Shown one piece after another: positions 18,077 through 27,555 of a DNA stretch of 64,000 nucleotides; position 1 is the stretch's first letter, and every line of letters starts with the position of its first letter. Source of the stretch: Chitinophagaceae bacterium UBA4411. GTDB lineage: Bacteria > Bacteroidota > Bacteroidia > Chitinophagales > Chitinophagaceae. The position numbers and the translations under genes are program-made. The notes beneath the pieces are model-generated. The model made no database searches, was not told the origin of the DNA, and saw nothing but the letters and a program-made list of their open reading frames with translations. The DNA lies in contig DGQP01000009.1 in NCBI GenBank assembly GCA_002400415.1, forward strand, positions 186,001-250,000, written 5' to 3'.

Positions 18077-20470
18077 ATGAGAAATACCAGGCAAATCTTT
18101 TTGTTACTGCTTTTATTTAGTACCGGGTTACGGGGAATTGCTCAAAAAAAAGATTCACTTCTTTCTGTATTGGCTGCACAATACCCTGCTGAGAAGGTAT
18201 TTGTTCATTACGATAAGGAAAACTATATCGCCGGGGAAATCATTTGGTTTAAAGCCTATTTTTCAAGTAATGGTTTGCCAAGTGGAATAAGTTCTAATTT
18301 TTATGTTCGTCTGGCGGATGATAAAGGGCATATAGTAACGGAAAAGAAGTATCCAGTAACAGGGGCGTCAGCGAAAGGAAGTATTGAATTGCCCGACTCT
18401 TTACCACAGGGAAATTACTATTTTATTGCTACTACAGCAGGGATGCTGACCTATGGGAATGATTTTATTTACCGGAAAAATATTTACATCTATAATCCGT
18501 CTGCTGCAGGAAAAAGCGCTCCTTTCCCGCAAATTATTAAACTTCAATTCTTTCCTGAAAGCGGGAACCTTGTTGATGGCTTACTGACGGTGGTGGCTTT
18601 TAAGGCAACCGATGCAGGAGGCAATCCTGTTGAGGTAAATGGGGTGATACGTAGTGAGGAAGGCACTACGATAGCTTCGTTTAAATCCTATCATGACGGG
18701 ATAGGAAGGGTTCAGTTCAGGCCACAACTTTCTAAAAAATACAAGGCAGACGTGGATTACAACGGAAATATTTACTCTTTTAATTTGCCAGAAGTAATAA
18801 GCTCAGGAATTAACCTGAAAATTCAGGAAGAGCCGGGAGGAATAGCTTTTACATTGTCAAGGAGTGTAAAAAATAAGACCGATTTCGAGAATATTACATT
18901 GGTGGGAGTAATGAATAACCAGGTTGTTAATGAAACGGATATTACATTTGATGATTACATGTCTGTAAAAGGGCATGTTTTAACAGACAGCCTGCCATCA
19001 GGTATACTTCATTTTACTGTATTCAATAAAGAGGGGTTGCCGTTGGCAGAGCGGCTATTATTTGTCAATAACAGGGAGTATATCTCTGCAGGCAATATTA
19101 ATACCATGAAGTATGATGGTACTAAGAGATCCCTGAATTCTTTTGATATTGATTTCCCGGTTTCTGTCCAGAGAAGCCTTTCGGTAGCTGTCACTGATGC
19201 TTCTTTTATTAATAATAGCGGGGATAAGGAGAATATCTGGTCGGCTTTTTTATTATCAGGCGACCTGAAAGGGTATATTCATAATCCAGCCTGGTATTTT
19301 GAAAGAAACGGGGACACGGCCGCTCTCGCTTTGGACAACCTGATGCTGACACATGGCTGGGTACGCTTCAACTGGAAAGAATTGTTGGCCGGGAATAGCA
19401 AACTTAAAAAGGCGGAGGAGACTTACCTGCTGTCAATTAAAGGAGTTGTGAATGATGAACAGGGTAAACAGCATGTTTCCGGTGGCAGGCTGAGTATTTA
19501 CCAGGAAAATGAAGATTCTACATCCCAGAGTTATGAAATACCTGTAGGACAGGATGGCGGGATATCAATTGACTCGGCTGCTTTTAATGGCAAAGCCAAA
19601 TTTTTTTATGTGTATACCAATCCGCAGGGGAAGCAAAAACCAGTAAAGATTCATATTAACCCGATTACACCCGGAGTATCCTTTCCGGACGAAGCAGGTG
19701 ACCTTCACCTTAGCCCTGATAACAGGAGTGAAGCAATAAAAGATCAGTATGAATGGCTGCAAAACAGAGAAAAAATAAAGGAGCTCGCCAACGTTACAGT
19801 TGGGTCTAAAACGGTAAAGAAACCTTTTGACGTTGTAAATGAAAAATATACGACCGGTGTTTTCAGGGCACCCGGAAAAATAAACCTTGACAATATCAAC
19901 CTCCCGGCGAATGATAAATCCTTAAATGTGATGGATTGGATCCGGAATAGCATTACACAAGTTGAATTACAGGGAAACAAATTTGTAAGCAGGAAGAATT
20001 TCAGCCTTGGAACAGGGCAAAAATGGGCTGTTGGCGTTTTTATTGACGAGGCACCTGCTGATGCAAGCCAGCTGCGATCATTGAGAGTTGATGAAGTAGC
20101 GTTGGTGAAATACTACGAAGCCGGTTTTGTTGGAGTTGGCAGTGGTTCTCCCGGCGGGGCCATAGCCGTTTATACAAAGAAAAAAGACAATAACCAGCAG
20201 GCCGATAAGCTGGAATATTTTGCCGGTAACGGGTATTCAATCGTTAAAGAATTTTATAACCCGGATTATTCAGGCAATGAGAGTAACTCACAGGTTGCGG
20301 ATTTACGAAGAACACTTTACTGGAACCCGGATGTGTATACTGATTCGGATACCCAAAAAGTGACAATCAGTTTTTATAATAATGATGTCAGCAAAAAATT
20401 CAGGGTTATAATTGAAGGTTTTGATGTAAATGGAAAATTAGTTCACATTGAAAAGACGCTGGGAGAGTAA
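18077..20470 (+). CDS. Large secreted MG2-like / TonB-plug-like protein
   Basis: 797 residues with a signal peptide ending GIAQ. The N-terminal half (AEKVFVHYDKENYIAGEIIWFKAYF ... LPQGNYYFIA) resembles macroglobulin-like MG2 domains that Bacteroidota secrete. The C-terminal part (about 600-730), with SLNVMDWIRNSI, VDEVALVKYYEAGFVGVGSGSPGGAIAVYTKK, resembles the plug of TonB-linked receptors without a barrel. The family is common in Bacteroidota, but its function is unknown. It converges on mgsA with no spacer: stops at 20468-20470 and 20471-20473. Confidence 0.7.
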   Translation: MRNTRQIFLLLLLFSTGLRGIAQKKDSLLSVLAAQYPAEKVFVHYDKENYIAGEIIWFKAYFSSNGLPSGISSNFYVRLADDKGHIVTEKKYPVTGASAKGSIELPDSLPQGNYYFIATTAGMLTYGNDFIYRKNIYIYNPSAAGKSAPFPQIIKLQFFPESGNLVDGLLTVVAFKATDAGGNPVEVNGVIRSEEGTTIASFKSYHDGIGRVQFRPQLSKKYKADVDYNGNIYSFNLPEVISSGINLKIQEEPGGIAFTLSRSVKNKTDFENITLVGVMNNQVVNETDITFDDYMSVKGHVLTDSLPSGILHFTVFNKEGLPLAERLLFVNNREYISAGNINTMKYDGTKRSLNSFDIDFPVSVQRSLSVAVTDASFINNSGDKENIWSAFLLSGDLKGYIHNPAWYFERNGDTAALALDNLMLTHGWVRFNWKELLAGNSKLKKAEETYLLSIKGVVNDEQGKQHVSGGRLSIYQENEDSTSQSYEIPVGQDGGISIDSAAFNGKAKFFYVYTNPQGKQKPVKIHINPITPGVSFPDEAGDLHLSPDNRSEAIKDQYEWLQNREKIKELANVTVGSKTVKKPFDVVNEKYTTGVFRAPGKINLDNINLPANDKSLNVMDWIRNSITQVELQGNKFVSRKNFSLGTGQKWAVGVFIDEAPADASQLRSLRVDEVALVKYYEAGFVGVGSGSPGGAIAVYTKKKDNNQQADKLEYFAGNGYSIVKEFYNPDYSGNESNSQVADLRRTLYWNPDVYTDSDTQKVTISFYNNDVSKKFRVIIEGFDVNGKLVHIEKTLGE

Positions 20471-20926
20471 TTATTTTTTCAATTTCCTGTTTGAATAGGC
20501 CGAGTAGTCAGGTAATATAGCATCATAGTCTTCATGCATCAGCGGGGAAGTAAACATAAAATCAGCGGTAGCCCTGTTACAGGCAACCGGTATGTTATAA
20601 GTAGCCGCAAGGCGGAGTAACGCCTTAACATCCGGATCATGAGGCTGGGCTTCCATGGGGTCCCAGAAAAAAATAAGTACATCAATTTTCCCCTCAGCGA
20701 TCTGCGCACCTATCTGCTGATCACCTCCCAGCGGGCCACTCAGGAATTTTGTTACGGACTGATCGAGTGCCGTTTCTAATAAGATGCCCGTTGTGCCGGT
20801 TGCAAACAAACGGTGTTTATTCAACACCTTTTTATTATACGTTGCCCAGTCAATAAGATCAGCCTTTTTATGATCATGGGCCACTAAGGCAATTTTCTTG
20901 CGGCTTTCTAATTTCCGTGTACTCAT
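20471..20926 (-). CDS. mgsA: Methylglyoxal synthase
   Basis: 151 residues. Converts dihydroxyacetone phosphate to methylglyoxal and phosphate, a bypass of lower glycolysis under phosphate limitation. Family motifs: IALVAHDHKKADLIDW, ATGTTG (phosphate loop), SGPLGGDQQIGAQIAEGKID and DVLIFFWDPMEAQPHDPDVKALLRLA with the catalytic Asp. A normal length and an ATG start. Single gene. Confidence 0.93.
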   Translation of the reverse strand: MSTRKLESRKKIALVAHDHKKADLIDWATYNKKVLNKHRLFATGTTGILLETALDQSVTKFLSGPLGGDQQIGAQIAEGKIDVLIFFWDPMEAQPHDPDVKALLRLAATYNIPVACNRATADFMFTSPLMHEDYDAILPDYSAYSNRKLKK

Positions 20927-20942
20927 GAGCCGAAGGTAGGGT

Positions 20943-20982
20943 AAAATAAAAAGGCCTCACCGGGAGGCAAGGCTCTTTATTT
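20943..20982 (-). terminator. Terminator after the YceI gene
   Basis: GCCTC (20954-20958 region) pairs with GAGGC, flanked by AAAATAAA and TTTATTTT. On the minus strand, the direction of the YceI gene ending at 21000, the stem is followed by CTTTTTATTTT. Confidence 0.6.
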
Positions 20983-20999
20983 TATATTAAGCTAAACTA

Positions 21000-21545
21000 T
21001 TACTTCAGTTCTGCTGATACTGTGATCTTTGGTTCTTTAGCCACTTTACCAGCGTCAATGGGAACACCGGTGATTCCATAATCGGCCAATTTGATAGAAA
21101 AGGCGGCTGTTGTATTTAATGTGCCACCGGTTACTACAATTGTGGCTTCGGTACTTACGGGCTTGGTTACATCTTTTACAGTAAGATCACCTGTCACCAG
21201 CACTGTATAAGAACCATCTTTGGTAAAATTTACTTTAGACAGGTCAGCGATTTTCCCTTTGAAAGTGAATTTAGGAAAAGCATCAGAATTTAACCAATTA
21301 GTACCATTGAAGTGATCTTGTATCATTGGGTTTGAGAATGTAAAATTCTTTACTGTTGCTTCAAATGCAACAGAGCCGGTTTTGGTGTCAACAGCAGCTG
21401 TTACTGTTTTATTTTCAGCTTTAGGCAATGCGTCAATAGCAGTGCTGGCATCAAAACTTACAGTTGCAGAAGTAGTTGTTTTTTTCTGGGCGAACAAACT
21501 GCCGGTCAGGGCCACGAAAGAAAGAAAGAGGATTGTTTTTTTCAT
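21000..21545 (-). CDS. YceI family periplasmic protein
   Basis: 181 residues with a signal peptide (MKKTILFLSFVALTGSLFAQ) and a lipocalin-like beta-barrel pattern: FEATVKNFTFSNPMIQDHF, WLNSDAFPKFTFKGK, YTVLVTGDLTVKDVTKPV. YceI proteins bind long isoprenoid or lipid chains; the ligand here is unknown. The OB-fold gene lies 26 bp upstream on the same strand, likely one operon. Confidence 0.85.
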   Translation of the reverse strand: MKKTILFLSFVALTGSLFAQKKTTTSATVSFDASTAIDALPKAENKTVTAAVDTKTGSVAFEATVKNFTFSNPMIQDHFNGTNWLNSDAFPKFTFKGKIADLSKVNFTKDGSYTVLVTGDLTVKDVTKPVSTEATIVVTGGTLNTTAAFSIKLADYGITGVPIDAGKVAKEPKITVSAELK

Positions 21546-21571
21546 TTGGTTATTTTTTGTGTGATAATATA

Positions 21572-22039
21572 TTATTTATTTAATGCACTCCTTTTAAAAT
21601 CAATTTTTACTACTTCCAGAATCCCGTCAAGACTGCCGCCACTACAACTTCCTTTGATAGATACTTTGTCACCGATCTTAAGATTTTTAGCTTCTTCAAT
21701 ATGTTGATCCTGGAAAGCGAAAATCACAAAGTTGCCGGATGCTGTATCAGCAATTTTCACATTAACTGTTGCTGTATCAGGAGATTCCAGATCAGAAACC
21801 GTACCATTAACAGTTATAATTTTTTCACGATATTTTAAATTGGCAAGGCTGTCATTCTGCTGAAATTCACGGATAAAATCAACAGCATCTACTGTAAAAG
21901 CAGACTTCCTGTCTTTTGTATCGGAGAACGTGTCAGTAGCGATATACCAATAGATACCAGCTCCTATTACTACAAGGAGTAAACCACCGATTAATATCCT
22001 TTTCAACCAGGGACTCTTTTTATTTGATGAATTTGACAT
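21572..22039 (-). CDS. Membrane-anchored OB-fold (tRNA_anti-like) protein
   Basis: 155 residues with an N-terminal membrane anchor (about 13-33) and an external domain with the OB-fold pattern YREKIITVNGTVSDL ... GDKVSIKGSCSGGSLD, like the tRNA_anti-like family. Function unknown. The ATG follows a basic, Ser/Asn-rich N-terminus. It precedes the YceI gene and probably shares its transcript. Confidence 0.65.
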   Translation of the reverse strand: MSNSSNKKSPWLKRILIGGLLLVVIGAGIYWYIATDTFSDTKDRKSAFTVDAVDFIREFQQNDSLANLKYREKIITVNGTVSDLESPDTATVNVKIADTASGNFVIFAFQDQHIEEAKNLKIGDKVSIKGSCSGGSLDGILEVVKIDFKRSALNK

Positions 22040-22152
22040 AATTAATTTGCTAAAACGAATGGGCTTTCCGTTGGTTCAGAAGCACAACACAAATATACGA
22101 TGTTTAAACATTGATTTGATTTTTTATAGTGAAATATTTGTGAAGAAAAGCG

Positions 22153-22177
22153 AAAGTCCCGCCGAAGGCGGGACTTT
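22153..22177 (-). terminator. recA terminator
   Basis: Perfect 11-bp stem AAAGTCCCGCC (22153-22163) / GGCGGGACTTT (22167-22177) with a GAA loop, 43 nt after the recA stop, and TTT then a T-rich tail on the minus strand. Confidence 0.8.
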
Positions 22178-22219
22178 GTTACTTACTAACCCATTGTAAA
22201 GCAACAAATAAAACTATTA

Positions 22220-23251
22220 TCAGGCTGCCTGCATTTCTTTGATTTTTTCCCTGATCTTTCCTTCAATCTCTTTGGCCAATTCAGGGTTATCTACCAGCAA
22301 TTGCTTTACAGCATCGCGGCCCTGGCCCAGTTTATCATTATTATAGCTGTACCAGCTTCCGCTTTTCTGAACGATGCCCAATTCTGTTCCCATATCAATG
22401 ATCTCCCCATTTTTAGAAATGCCTTCCCCAAAAATGATATCAAACTCTGCGGCCCGGAAAGGAGGAGCTACTTTATTTTTCACCACTTTCACTTTCACCC
22501 TGTTCCCAATTGCTTCATCGCCGTCTTTGATTTGTGTGGAACGGCGGATATCCAGGCGGACGGATGCATAGAATTTCAGGGCATTACCACCTGTCGTTGT
22601 CTCGGGATTGCCAAACATAACCCCGATCTTTTCTCTCAGCTGGTTAATGAATATACAGATCGTATTTGTTTTGGAAATAGTTGCTGTGAGTTTTCTAAGG
22701 GCCTGGCTCATCAGCCTTGCATGCAGACCCATTTTGCTGTCACCCATTTCACCTTCCAGTTCGCCTTTAGGAACAAGGGCCGCCACGGAGTCAATTACCA
22801 CTACATCCAGGGCACCGGAAAGGATCAGCCTGTCTGCTATTTCCAGGGCCTGCTCACCATAGTCGGGTTGTGATATCAGCAGGTTGTCAACATCAACCCC
22901 TAATTTTTGGGCGTAAGCACTATCAAAAGCATGCTCGGCATCAATAATGGCACACATACCGCCTTTCTTCTGCGCTTCGGCAATGACATGGGTGGCTACA
23001 GTTGTTTTACCGGACGATTCAGGTCCATAGATCTCAATGACCCTTCCTTTGGGCAGGCCACCGATACCAAGGGCCACATCAAGGCCAATAGAGCCCGTGG
23101 AAATAACTTCTTGCGCATCCCCGGATTTTTCATTCATCAACATCACACTTCCTTTACCAAAATCCTTTTCGATCTTGTCCATCGTAAGCTTTAATGCTTT
23201 CAATTTTTCATTATTAGTTGACATGTCGGTAGTTTTTTCTGATTTAGCCAT
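22220..23251 (-). CDS. recA: Recombinase RecA
   Basis: Homologous recombination and SOS co-protease. Walker A GPESSGKTT, Walker B (VVVIDSVAAL), loop L2 region and FINQLREKIGVMFGNPETTTGGNALKFY are all present. The reading frame also opens with a TTG at 23257, but the ATG at 23251 is more credible (343 aa), and the ATG at 23224 (MSTNNEKLKALKLT) matches the usual RecA N-terminus even better. A perfect TAnnTTTG box (TAATTTTG, minus strand, 23255-23262) would place the transcript start next to 23251 and so favours 23224. Confidence 0.97.
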   Translation of the reverse strand: MAKSEKTTDMSTNNEKLKALKLTMDKIEKDFGKGSVMLMNEKSGDAQEVISTGSIGLDVALGIGGLPKGRVIEIYGPESSGKTTVATHVIAEAQKKGGMCAIIDAEHAFDSAYAQKLGVDVDNLLISQPDYGEQALEIADRLILSGALDVVVIDSVAALVPKGELEGEMGDSKMGLHARLMSQALRKLTATISKTNTICIFINQLREKIGVMFGNPETTTGGNALKFYASVRLDIRRSTQIKDGDEAIGNRVKVKVVKNKVAPPFRAAEFDIIFGEGISKNGEIIDMGTELGIVQKSGSWYSYNNDKLGQGRDAVKQLLVDNPELAKEIEGKIREKIKEMQAA

Positions 23252-23352
23252 TGCCAAAATTAGGTTTTAAGAATTGTCCGCCCCAAAATTTTGACGGCAA
23301 AGCAAAACTAAATCATTTAGCAAATAAAAACTAATATTTTTTGGATTTTTTC

Positions 23353-24045
23353 TTAAGAGACCCAATTGGCAATGAGTTGTGACAGGATTCCTGCCAGCAA
23401 ACCCACATAGACTTCTTTTTGCGAGTGATCGGAAACGATAAAACGTGCTGTACAAACCAACCCCGTTAACAGGAGTGCAATGGAAATATAGATACCAAAT
23501 CCACCGGGATGAGCCAAGCCAAGCAGCATAATGAAGGTGAGCATTACCCCCATTGAAATGGCATGCATGCTTACTTTCATAGTGATATTAATTAACAGAC
23601 CAAGACTGGCAGCGATCCAGATCGCCATTGAAAGCATTACGATCTCCCTTGAAAATTCAGGCTGGTTGCGTAACACGTTCCACATCCACCAATAATAGAT
23701 ACCACAGGCTATATAAGGAATAACCCTTTCTTTCTGTGTCTTCAGGTAAATGCTCTGTAAAAAGCCTAATGCTTTTGCCAGCAGTATTGTGACCAGCGGA
23801 AAAAAACTGTACATGATAAAGAACCGGAAAACAGTAATGACCTTTTCAAAAACTGTAAAACTGGCAAAAAGGTGTGGTTGTATTGTTACCAGGAATCCGA
23901 TAATATAAACAGGTATGAATAAAGGATGAAAAATATAAGAAATGATAGTCGCACTTATGCGAACAGGGGCCGGCTGCTGAGGAAAGGCCGGATTCCTTGT
24001 TTCCAGTAACTGGTTTTGACTATCAACGACTAATCTAGTGGCCAT
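23353..24045 (-). CDS. Polytopic membrane protein, PAP2-related, unknown function
   Basis: 230 residues from the ATG at 24045 (MATRLVVDSQ). The frame is open further upstream, but that would overlap the divergent gene at 24161. About six membrane segments; the KVSMHAISMGV segment and overall layout recall the Bacteroidota membrane family related to PAP2 phosphatases, but the catalytic KxxxxxxRP and SGH motifs are not visible, so activity is doubtful. Confidence 0.6.
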   Translation of the reverse strand: MATRLVVDSQNQLLETRNPAFPQQPAPVRISATIISYIFHPLFIPVYIIGFLVTIQPHLFASFTVFEKVITVFRFFIMYSFFPLVTILLAKALGFLQSIYLKTQKERVIPYIACGIYYWWMWNVLRNQPEFSREIVMLSMAIWIAASLGLLINITMKVSMHAISMGVMLTFIMLLGLAHPGGFGIYISIALLLTGLVCTARFIVSDHSQKEVYVGLLAGILSQLIANWVS

Positions 24046-24160
24046 ACCTGCAAATTGATTTATGCAAAGTAAAGGAATCTCTAAAAAGGGTGTGGTTTTT
24101 GTATATTGAGGGGCTTTGTAAACCTTTCCCTGAAAAAATACCAACCTATTGCTTATCAAA

Positions 24161-24601
24161 ATGAAACGGATGAAGAAACTATTACTGGCTGTTCTTCTTT
24201 TATTCTGCTTTCAGCCGGGATTTTCCCAAAAAGCAAATAAGCCTAAAATACAGGCTCTGTATAACGCCATCAAGGCGGCAGGCATCCGGGAAGCTGATTT
24301 TGTGATTGCACAAAGCATCCAGGAAACAGGCTGGCTTAATTGTAAAAACTGCTGTCTGCGTTACCATAACCTCTTCGGTTTTTATGTCAGAGGAAATAAA
24401 TGCCTGAAATTCGTCTCCGACTCTGCCTGTATTGCTTATTATAAAAAATGGCAGGATAAGAGATACCCGAAATGGAAAGCCAAACATCCCAAAGGGACTT
24501 ATTACGACTTCCTGAAGTATGTGAAATATGCCACGGGCGATAAATACAACAATGAACTGAAACCCAAAATAGCCTGGGTGCGGAGAAACCTTGACCTGTA
24601 A
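24161..24601 (+). CDS. Secreted glucosaminidase domain protein
   Basis: 146 residues with a signal peptide ending PGFSQ, then a domain of the mannosyl-glycoprotein endo-beta-N-acetylglucosaminidase family: ADFVIAQSIQETGWLNC (catalytic Glu in SIQETG), NLFGFYVRGNKCLKF, YYKKWQDKRYPKW and YDFLKYVKYATGDKYNNELK. Likely cuts peptidoglycan. ATG at 24161 preferred over an upstream TTG because it begins the signal peptide. Converges on the DHHW gene with a 1-bp gap. Confidence 0.8.
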   Translation: MKRMKKLLLAVLLLFCFQPGFSQKANKPKIQALYNAIKAAGIREADFVIAQSIQETGWLNCKNCCLRYHNLFGFYVRGNKCLKFVSDSACIAYYKKWQDKRYPKWKAKHPKGTYYDFLKYVKYATGDKYNNELKPKIAWVRRNLDL

Positions 24602-24602
24602 T

Positions 24603-25871
24603 CTATTGTTTCAATCCTTTGATCTTGTCAATATGGAAGGGTGTATGTGCTGCAAAAATATTATTGATAAATAACAGGTCCGTGATGCCTTCATATTTTA
24701 GTAGTTCCAGGAGGTTGCCTGTATAATATCGCTGGTCCACCACTACCACTTTTTCAAAATTAGTAATGAGGAAGGGTGCGAATGCGTTTCCATAAGATTC
24801 TTTTATCATCAGGATCTTCCGGCCGTTCTTATGCTGTGTTTCCATTTTCACTACCGGCAGGTCTCCCTGCAGGAACACAGAATAACTATTGGATCCACTG
24901 GCACCTTCACCATACATTTTTGATTTGGTCCATATACCCGGTTTAGCAGCACTGCCAATATAAAAATTGACAGAATCCCTGAATTTATAATATCGTACAG
25001 AATCAGGGTTGCTTTTTAATTTTGGGTCCCTGGTTAACCGGTAAAGCGACCCAAGGAATGTTTGTTTGACCTTAGAAGGAACAGTATCCAGCGAAACAGG
25101 AGTCATACCTGCAGTCTCACAAAAGGCACGATAAGCATAATAGGCACCAAGGCTGGTCCAGTGGTGATCAGTATTGAAATAAATATATTCCTCCCGGTGC
25201 TTTCGTATTTCATCAATAGCCCATACTTTTTTAATATTTGAATCAAGATGGTTATAAATATTTTCTATGGCAGGGCGATTGGGTTTTTGGAGATTTTTAT
25301 ACTTTTCCGTGAGTTCAAACTCTAATGCTACTGGTATGACCAGGTTGTACACCTGCAGGCCCGGTAGATTTAAGCGGTTGTACGAGTTGATCACATTTGC
25401 ATAAGATTTACCCATTGCTTCGCCACCTCCGAACATTTCAAAAGCCCGGTTTTTAAAAACAAAGACTCTTTTTTTCACTTCCCCGGTGGCACCATCATCA
25501 GGTAAGGGGCCATTGTTTACTTTTTTTGTGGTATCAGTCAGGTTCTCGTTGGCTTCGGCATTATTGGCGGGGTTATAGATTGTAATATCACTGGACTCAT
25601 AACCGAATACATTCCTGAAAGAACCGGAGAAGCTTATCCATCGATCCCTGAAGGGAAAATTATCTGAATAATACTCATCTATCTTCCTGAAATAATCACC
25701 GCTCCATAAAGCACTGTCTGAATAAACAGGGAAACTGGCCAGTTTGCGGTTTTCCATTTCTGAAACTGTTCCTTTCTTCATGGCTAATGAAGCAATTCCC
25801 CCCAGCACCAATACTGCGCAGAAAATAATAACATTAACCAGGTGAATTTTTTTATTTATGACTTCGCTCAT
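24603..25871 (-). CDS. DHHW / AlgJ-like SGNH-type acetyltransferase partner
   Basis: 422 residues: one N-terminal membrane anchor (about 11-31) and an outer domain with ENRKLASFP, the FPFRDRWI segment and the signature FNTDHHWTSLGAYYAY (DHHW), plus a late MIKESYGNAF. Such proteins act with MBOAT acyltransferases to O-acetylate extracellular polysaccharides. The MBOAT gene lies 27 bp upstream on the same strand, which supports a two-gene acetylation unit. Confidence 0.8.
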   Translation of the reverse strand: MSEVINKKIHLVNVIIFCAVLVLGGIASLAMKKGTVSEMENRKLASFPVYSDSALWSGDYFRKIDEYYSDNFPFRDRWISFSGSFRNVFGYESSDITIYNPANNAEANENLTDTTKKVNNGPLPDDGATGEVKKRVFVFKNRAFEMFGGGEAMGKSYANVINSYNRLNLPGLQVYNLVIPVALEFELTEKYKNLQKPNRPAIENIYNHLDSNIKKVWAIDEIRKHREEYIYFNTDHHWTSLGAYYAYRAFCETAGMTPVSLDTVPSKVKQTFLGSLYRLTRDPKLKSNPDSVRYYKFRDSVNFYIGSAAKPGIWTKSKMYGEGASGSNSYSVFLQGDLPVVKMETQHKNGRKILMIKESYGNAFAPFLITNFEKVVVVDQRYYTGNLLELLKYEGITDLLFINNIFAAHTPFHIDKIKGLKQ

Positions 25872-25898
25872 ATCCTTACTTCAATAATGTTTTATTGC

Positions 25899-27326
25899 TC
25901 AGAACCTGAAATAGATGAATGGATTATAACTTTTGCCCACCAGCTGGGCCACGCAAACGAATAATAATACCATATTAAAACCAATTGTTACCGTATCGTA
26001 CCAGGTAACCCGGCTGACCTTTTTATCCACCCAATTTTTTACGGAATGGTATACGGGCATGCAAAGAATGATCGCCAGCAATAACCAGAACAGATGCTCT
26101 GTCAGTGTATTCATCACTTCCATATTACCGTTAGGGCCTGCCCTGAATGAAAATAGTTTTTCTACATAGGCGATCAGCATTTTGGTATCTGTAAAATAGA
26201 AGATCACCCATCCGGGAATAATCACCGCAAGGGCATAGGCATGTGAAAAGAATGCCGGAATTTTTTCCAATACTCTTAATAAAAAGGCTCTTTCCAGCGA
26301 AATGAATATAAAAAAATACAAACCCCAGAAAATAAAATTCCAGCTGGGCCCATGCCACATCCCGGTAAGGAACCAAACAATAAATAAATTGAGATAGACC
26401 CTTTTTTTGTTGCCACCTAAGGGGATGTACACATAGTCCCTGAAAATGCTTCCCAGTGATATATGCCAGCGCCGCCAGAATTCACCAATCGACCTGGAGA
26501 TATAAGGATAATTAAAATTCTCCCGGAAATGAAAACCAAACATCCTGCCCAGGCCGATGGCCATATCAGAATAACCGGAGAAATCAAAGTAAATCTGTAT
26601 CGCAAACATGATCAGGCCCACCCAGGCTTCGAGACTGGAAAGGTTGGCAAGTTCAGCCATATTTAACGGATCATGGTTATCTCCCATGTATTTTCTTACC
26701 AGCTCCGCCGCCACATTGGCAATAACGACTTTTTTGAACAAACCGATACAAAAACGGGAAAGGCCAAGGCTGAAATCTTTCAGGTTTTCTTTACGGCCAT
26801 AAATTTCTGTCTCCACATGGGCGTACCGGATGATAGGGCCTGCTACGAGTGAAGAATACAACGATACATACATTAAGAAATTGGGGAAAGAACGCTGTGC
26901 TTTGATATCACCGCGGTACACATCCACTACGTAAGAAATGGTATGGAATGTATAAAAAGAAATACCTATGGGTAAAGCATACCCGGGTGCCTGGAAAGAA
27001 GTGCCCAGCACTGAATTAACAGTATCAACGAGAAAAACATCGTATTTGAAAGTGGCCAGCAGCCCCAGGTTAAAGATCAGTGTAATCAATAACCCAACCT
27101 TTGCCCATTTGGTGCCCCGGTGTTTTTGTATGAATAATGCATTCGCCCAGTCCACCATGGACGAAAGGACCATCAGCGAGATCCAGATCGGTTCTCCCCA
27201 GCCATAGAAAAAAAGAGAGAAAACGATCAGGATGGCATTTCTCCATTTTGGGTTTTTGCTGCTGTAGTAAAGAAGAAGGTTAAGCGGCAGAAAAAGGAAG
27301 AGAAAGACCAGGCTTGCGAATACCAT
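25899..27326 (-). CDS. MBOAT family O-acyltransferase (AlgI-like)
   Basis: 475 residues, about ten or more membrane segments. Family motifs: PIGISFYTFHTISYVVDVYRG, YFDFSGYSDMAIGLG, EFWRRWHISLGSIFRDYVYIPLGGN and WFLTGMWHGPSWNFIFWG, the last with the catalytic His. It moves acyl groups (usually acetyl) across the inner membrane for polysaccharide modification. ATG at 27326 (MVFASLVFLFLFLPLNLL) is preferred; the open frame upstream lacks membrane character. Confidence 0.88.
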   Translation of the reverse strand: MVFASLVFLFLFLPLNLLLYYSSKNPKWRNAILIVFSLFFYGWGEPIWISLMVLSSMVDWANALFIQKHRGTKWAKVGLLITLIFNLGLLATFKYDVFLVDTVNSVLGTSFQAPGYALPIGISFYTFHTISYVVDVYRGDIKAQRSFPNFLMYVSLYSSLVAGPIIRYAHVETEIYGRKENLKDFSLGLSRFCIGLFKKVVIANVAAELVRKYMGDNHDPLNMAELANLSSLEAWVGLIMFAIQIYFDFSGYSDMAIGLGRMFGFHFRENFNYPYISRSIGEFWRRWHISLGSIFRDYVYIPLGGNKKRVYLNLFIVWFLTGMWHGPSWNFIFWGLYFFIFISLERAFLLRVLEKIPAFFSHAYALAVIIPGWVIFYFTDTKMLIAYVEKLFSFRAGPNGNMEVMNTLTEHLFWLLLAIILCMPVYHSVKNWVDKKVSRVTWYDTVTIGFNMVLLFVCVAQLVGKSYNPFIYFRF

Positions 27327-27555
27327 AGAAATGGGTTGGGGATATTTAGCTGCGTAAAATACTAATTTGCTGCAATGTTTTATAGTGCATAGCAACAAAA
27401 AATTTAGATGAACAACAATACCCTCTGAGCGGTATTTAGCATTTTTATAGCTAAATGATGAAATTATACCATTTTCCGGGTATTTACCATTTTAGTCTTG
27501 GTGTGTTGGGGAATAGTTTTTAGTTTCAATGACCATTAAACACCTGTCTTATTAA

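Noticed and set aside
23255..23262. TAATTTTG box as recA promoter
   Set aside because: Kept only as a start-site argument for recA; without a clear -33 element it is not a reliable separate promoter call.
23267..23455. ORFs overlapping the recA upstream region
   Set aside because: No start context or family signal, and they overlap the end of the membrane protein gene in another frame.
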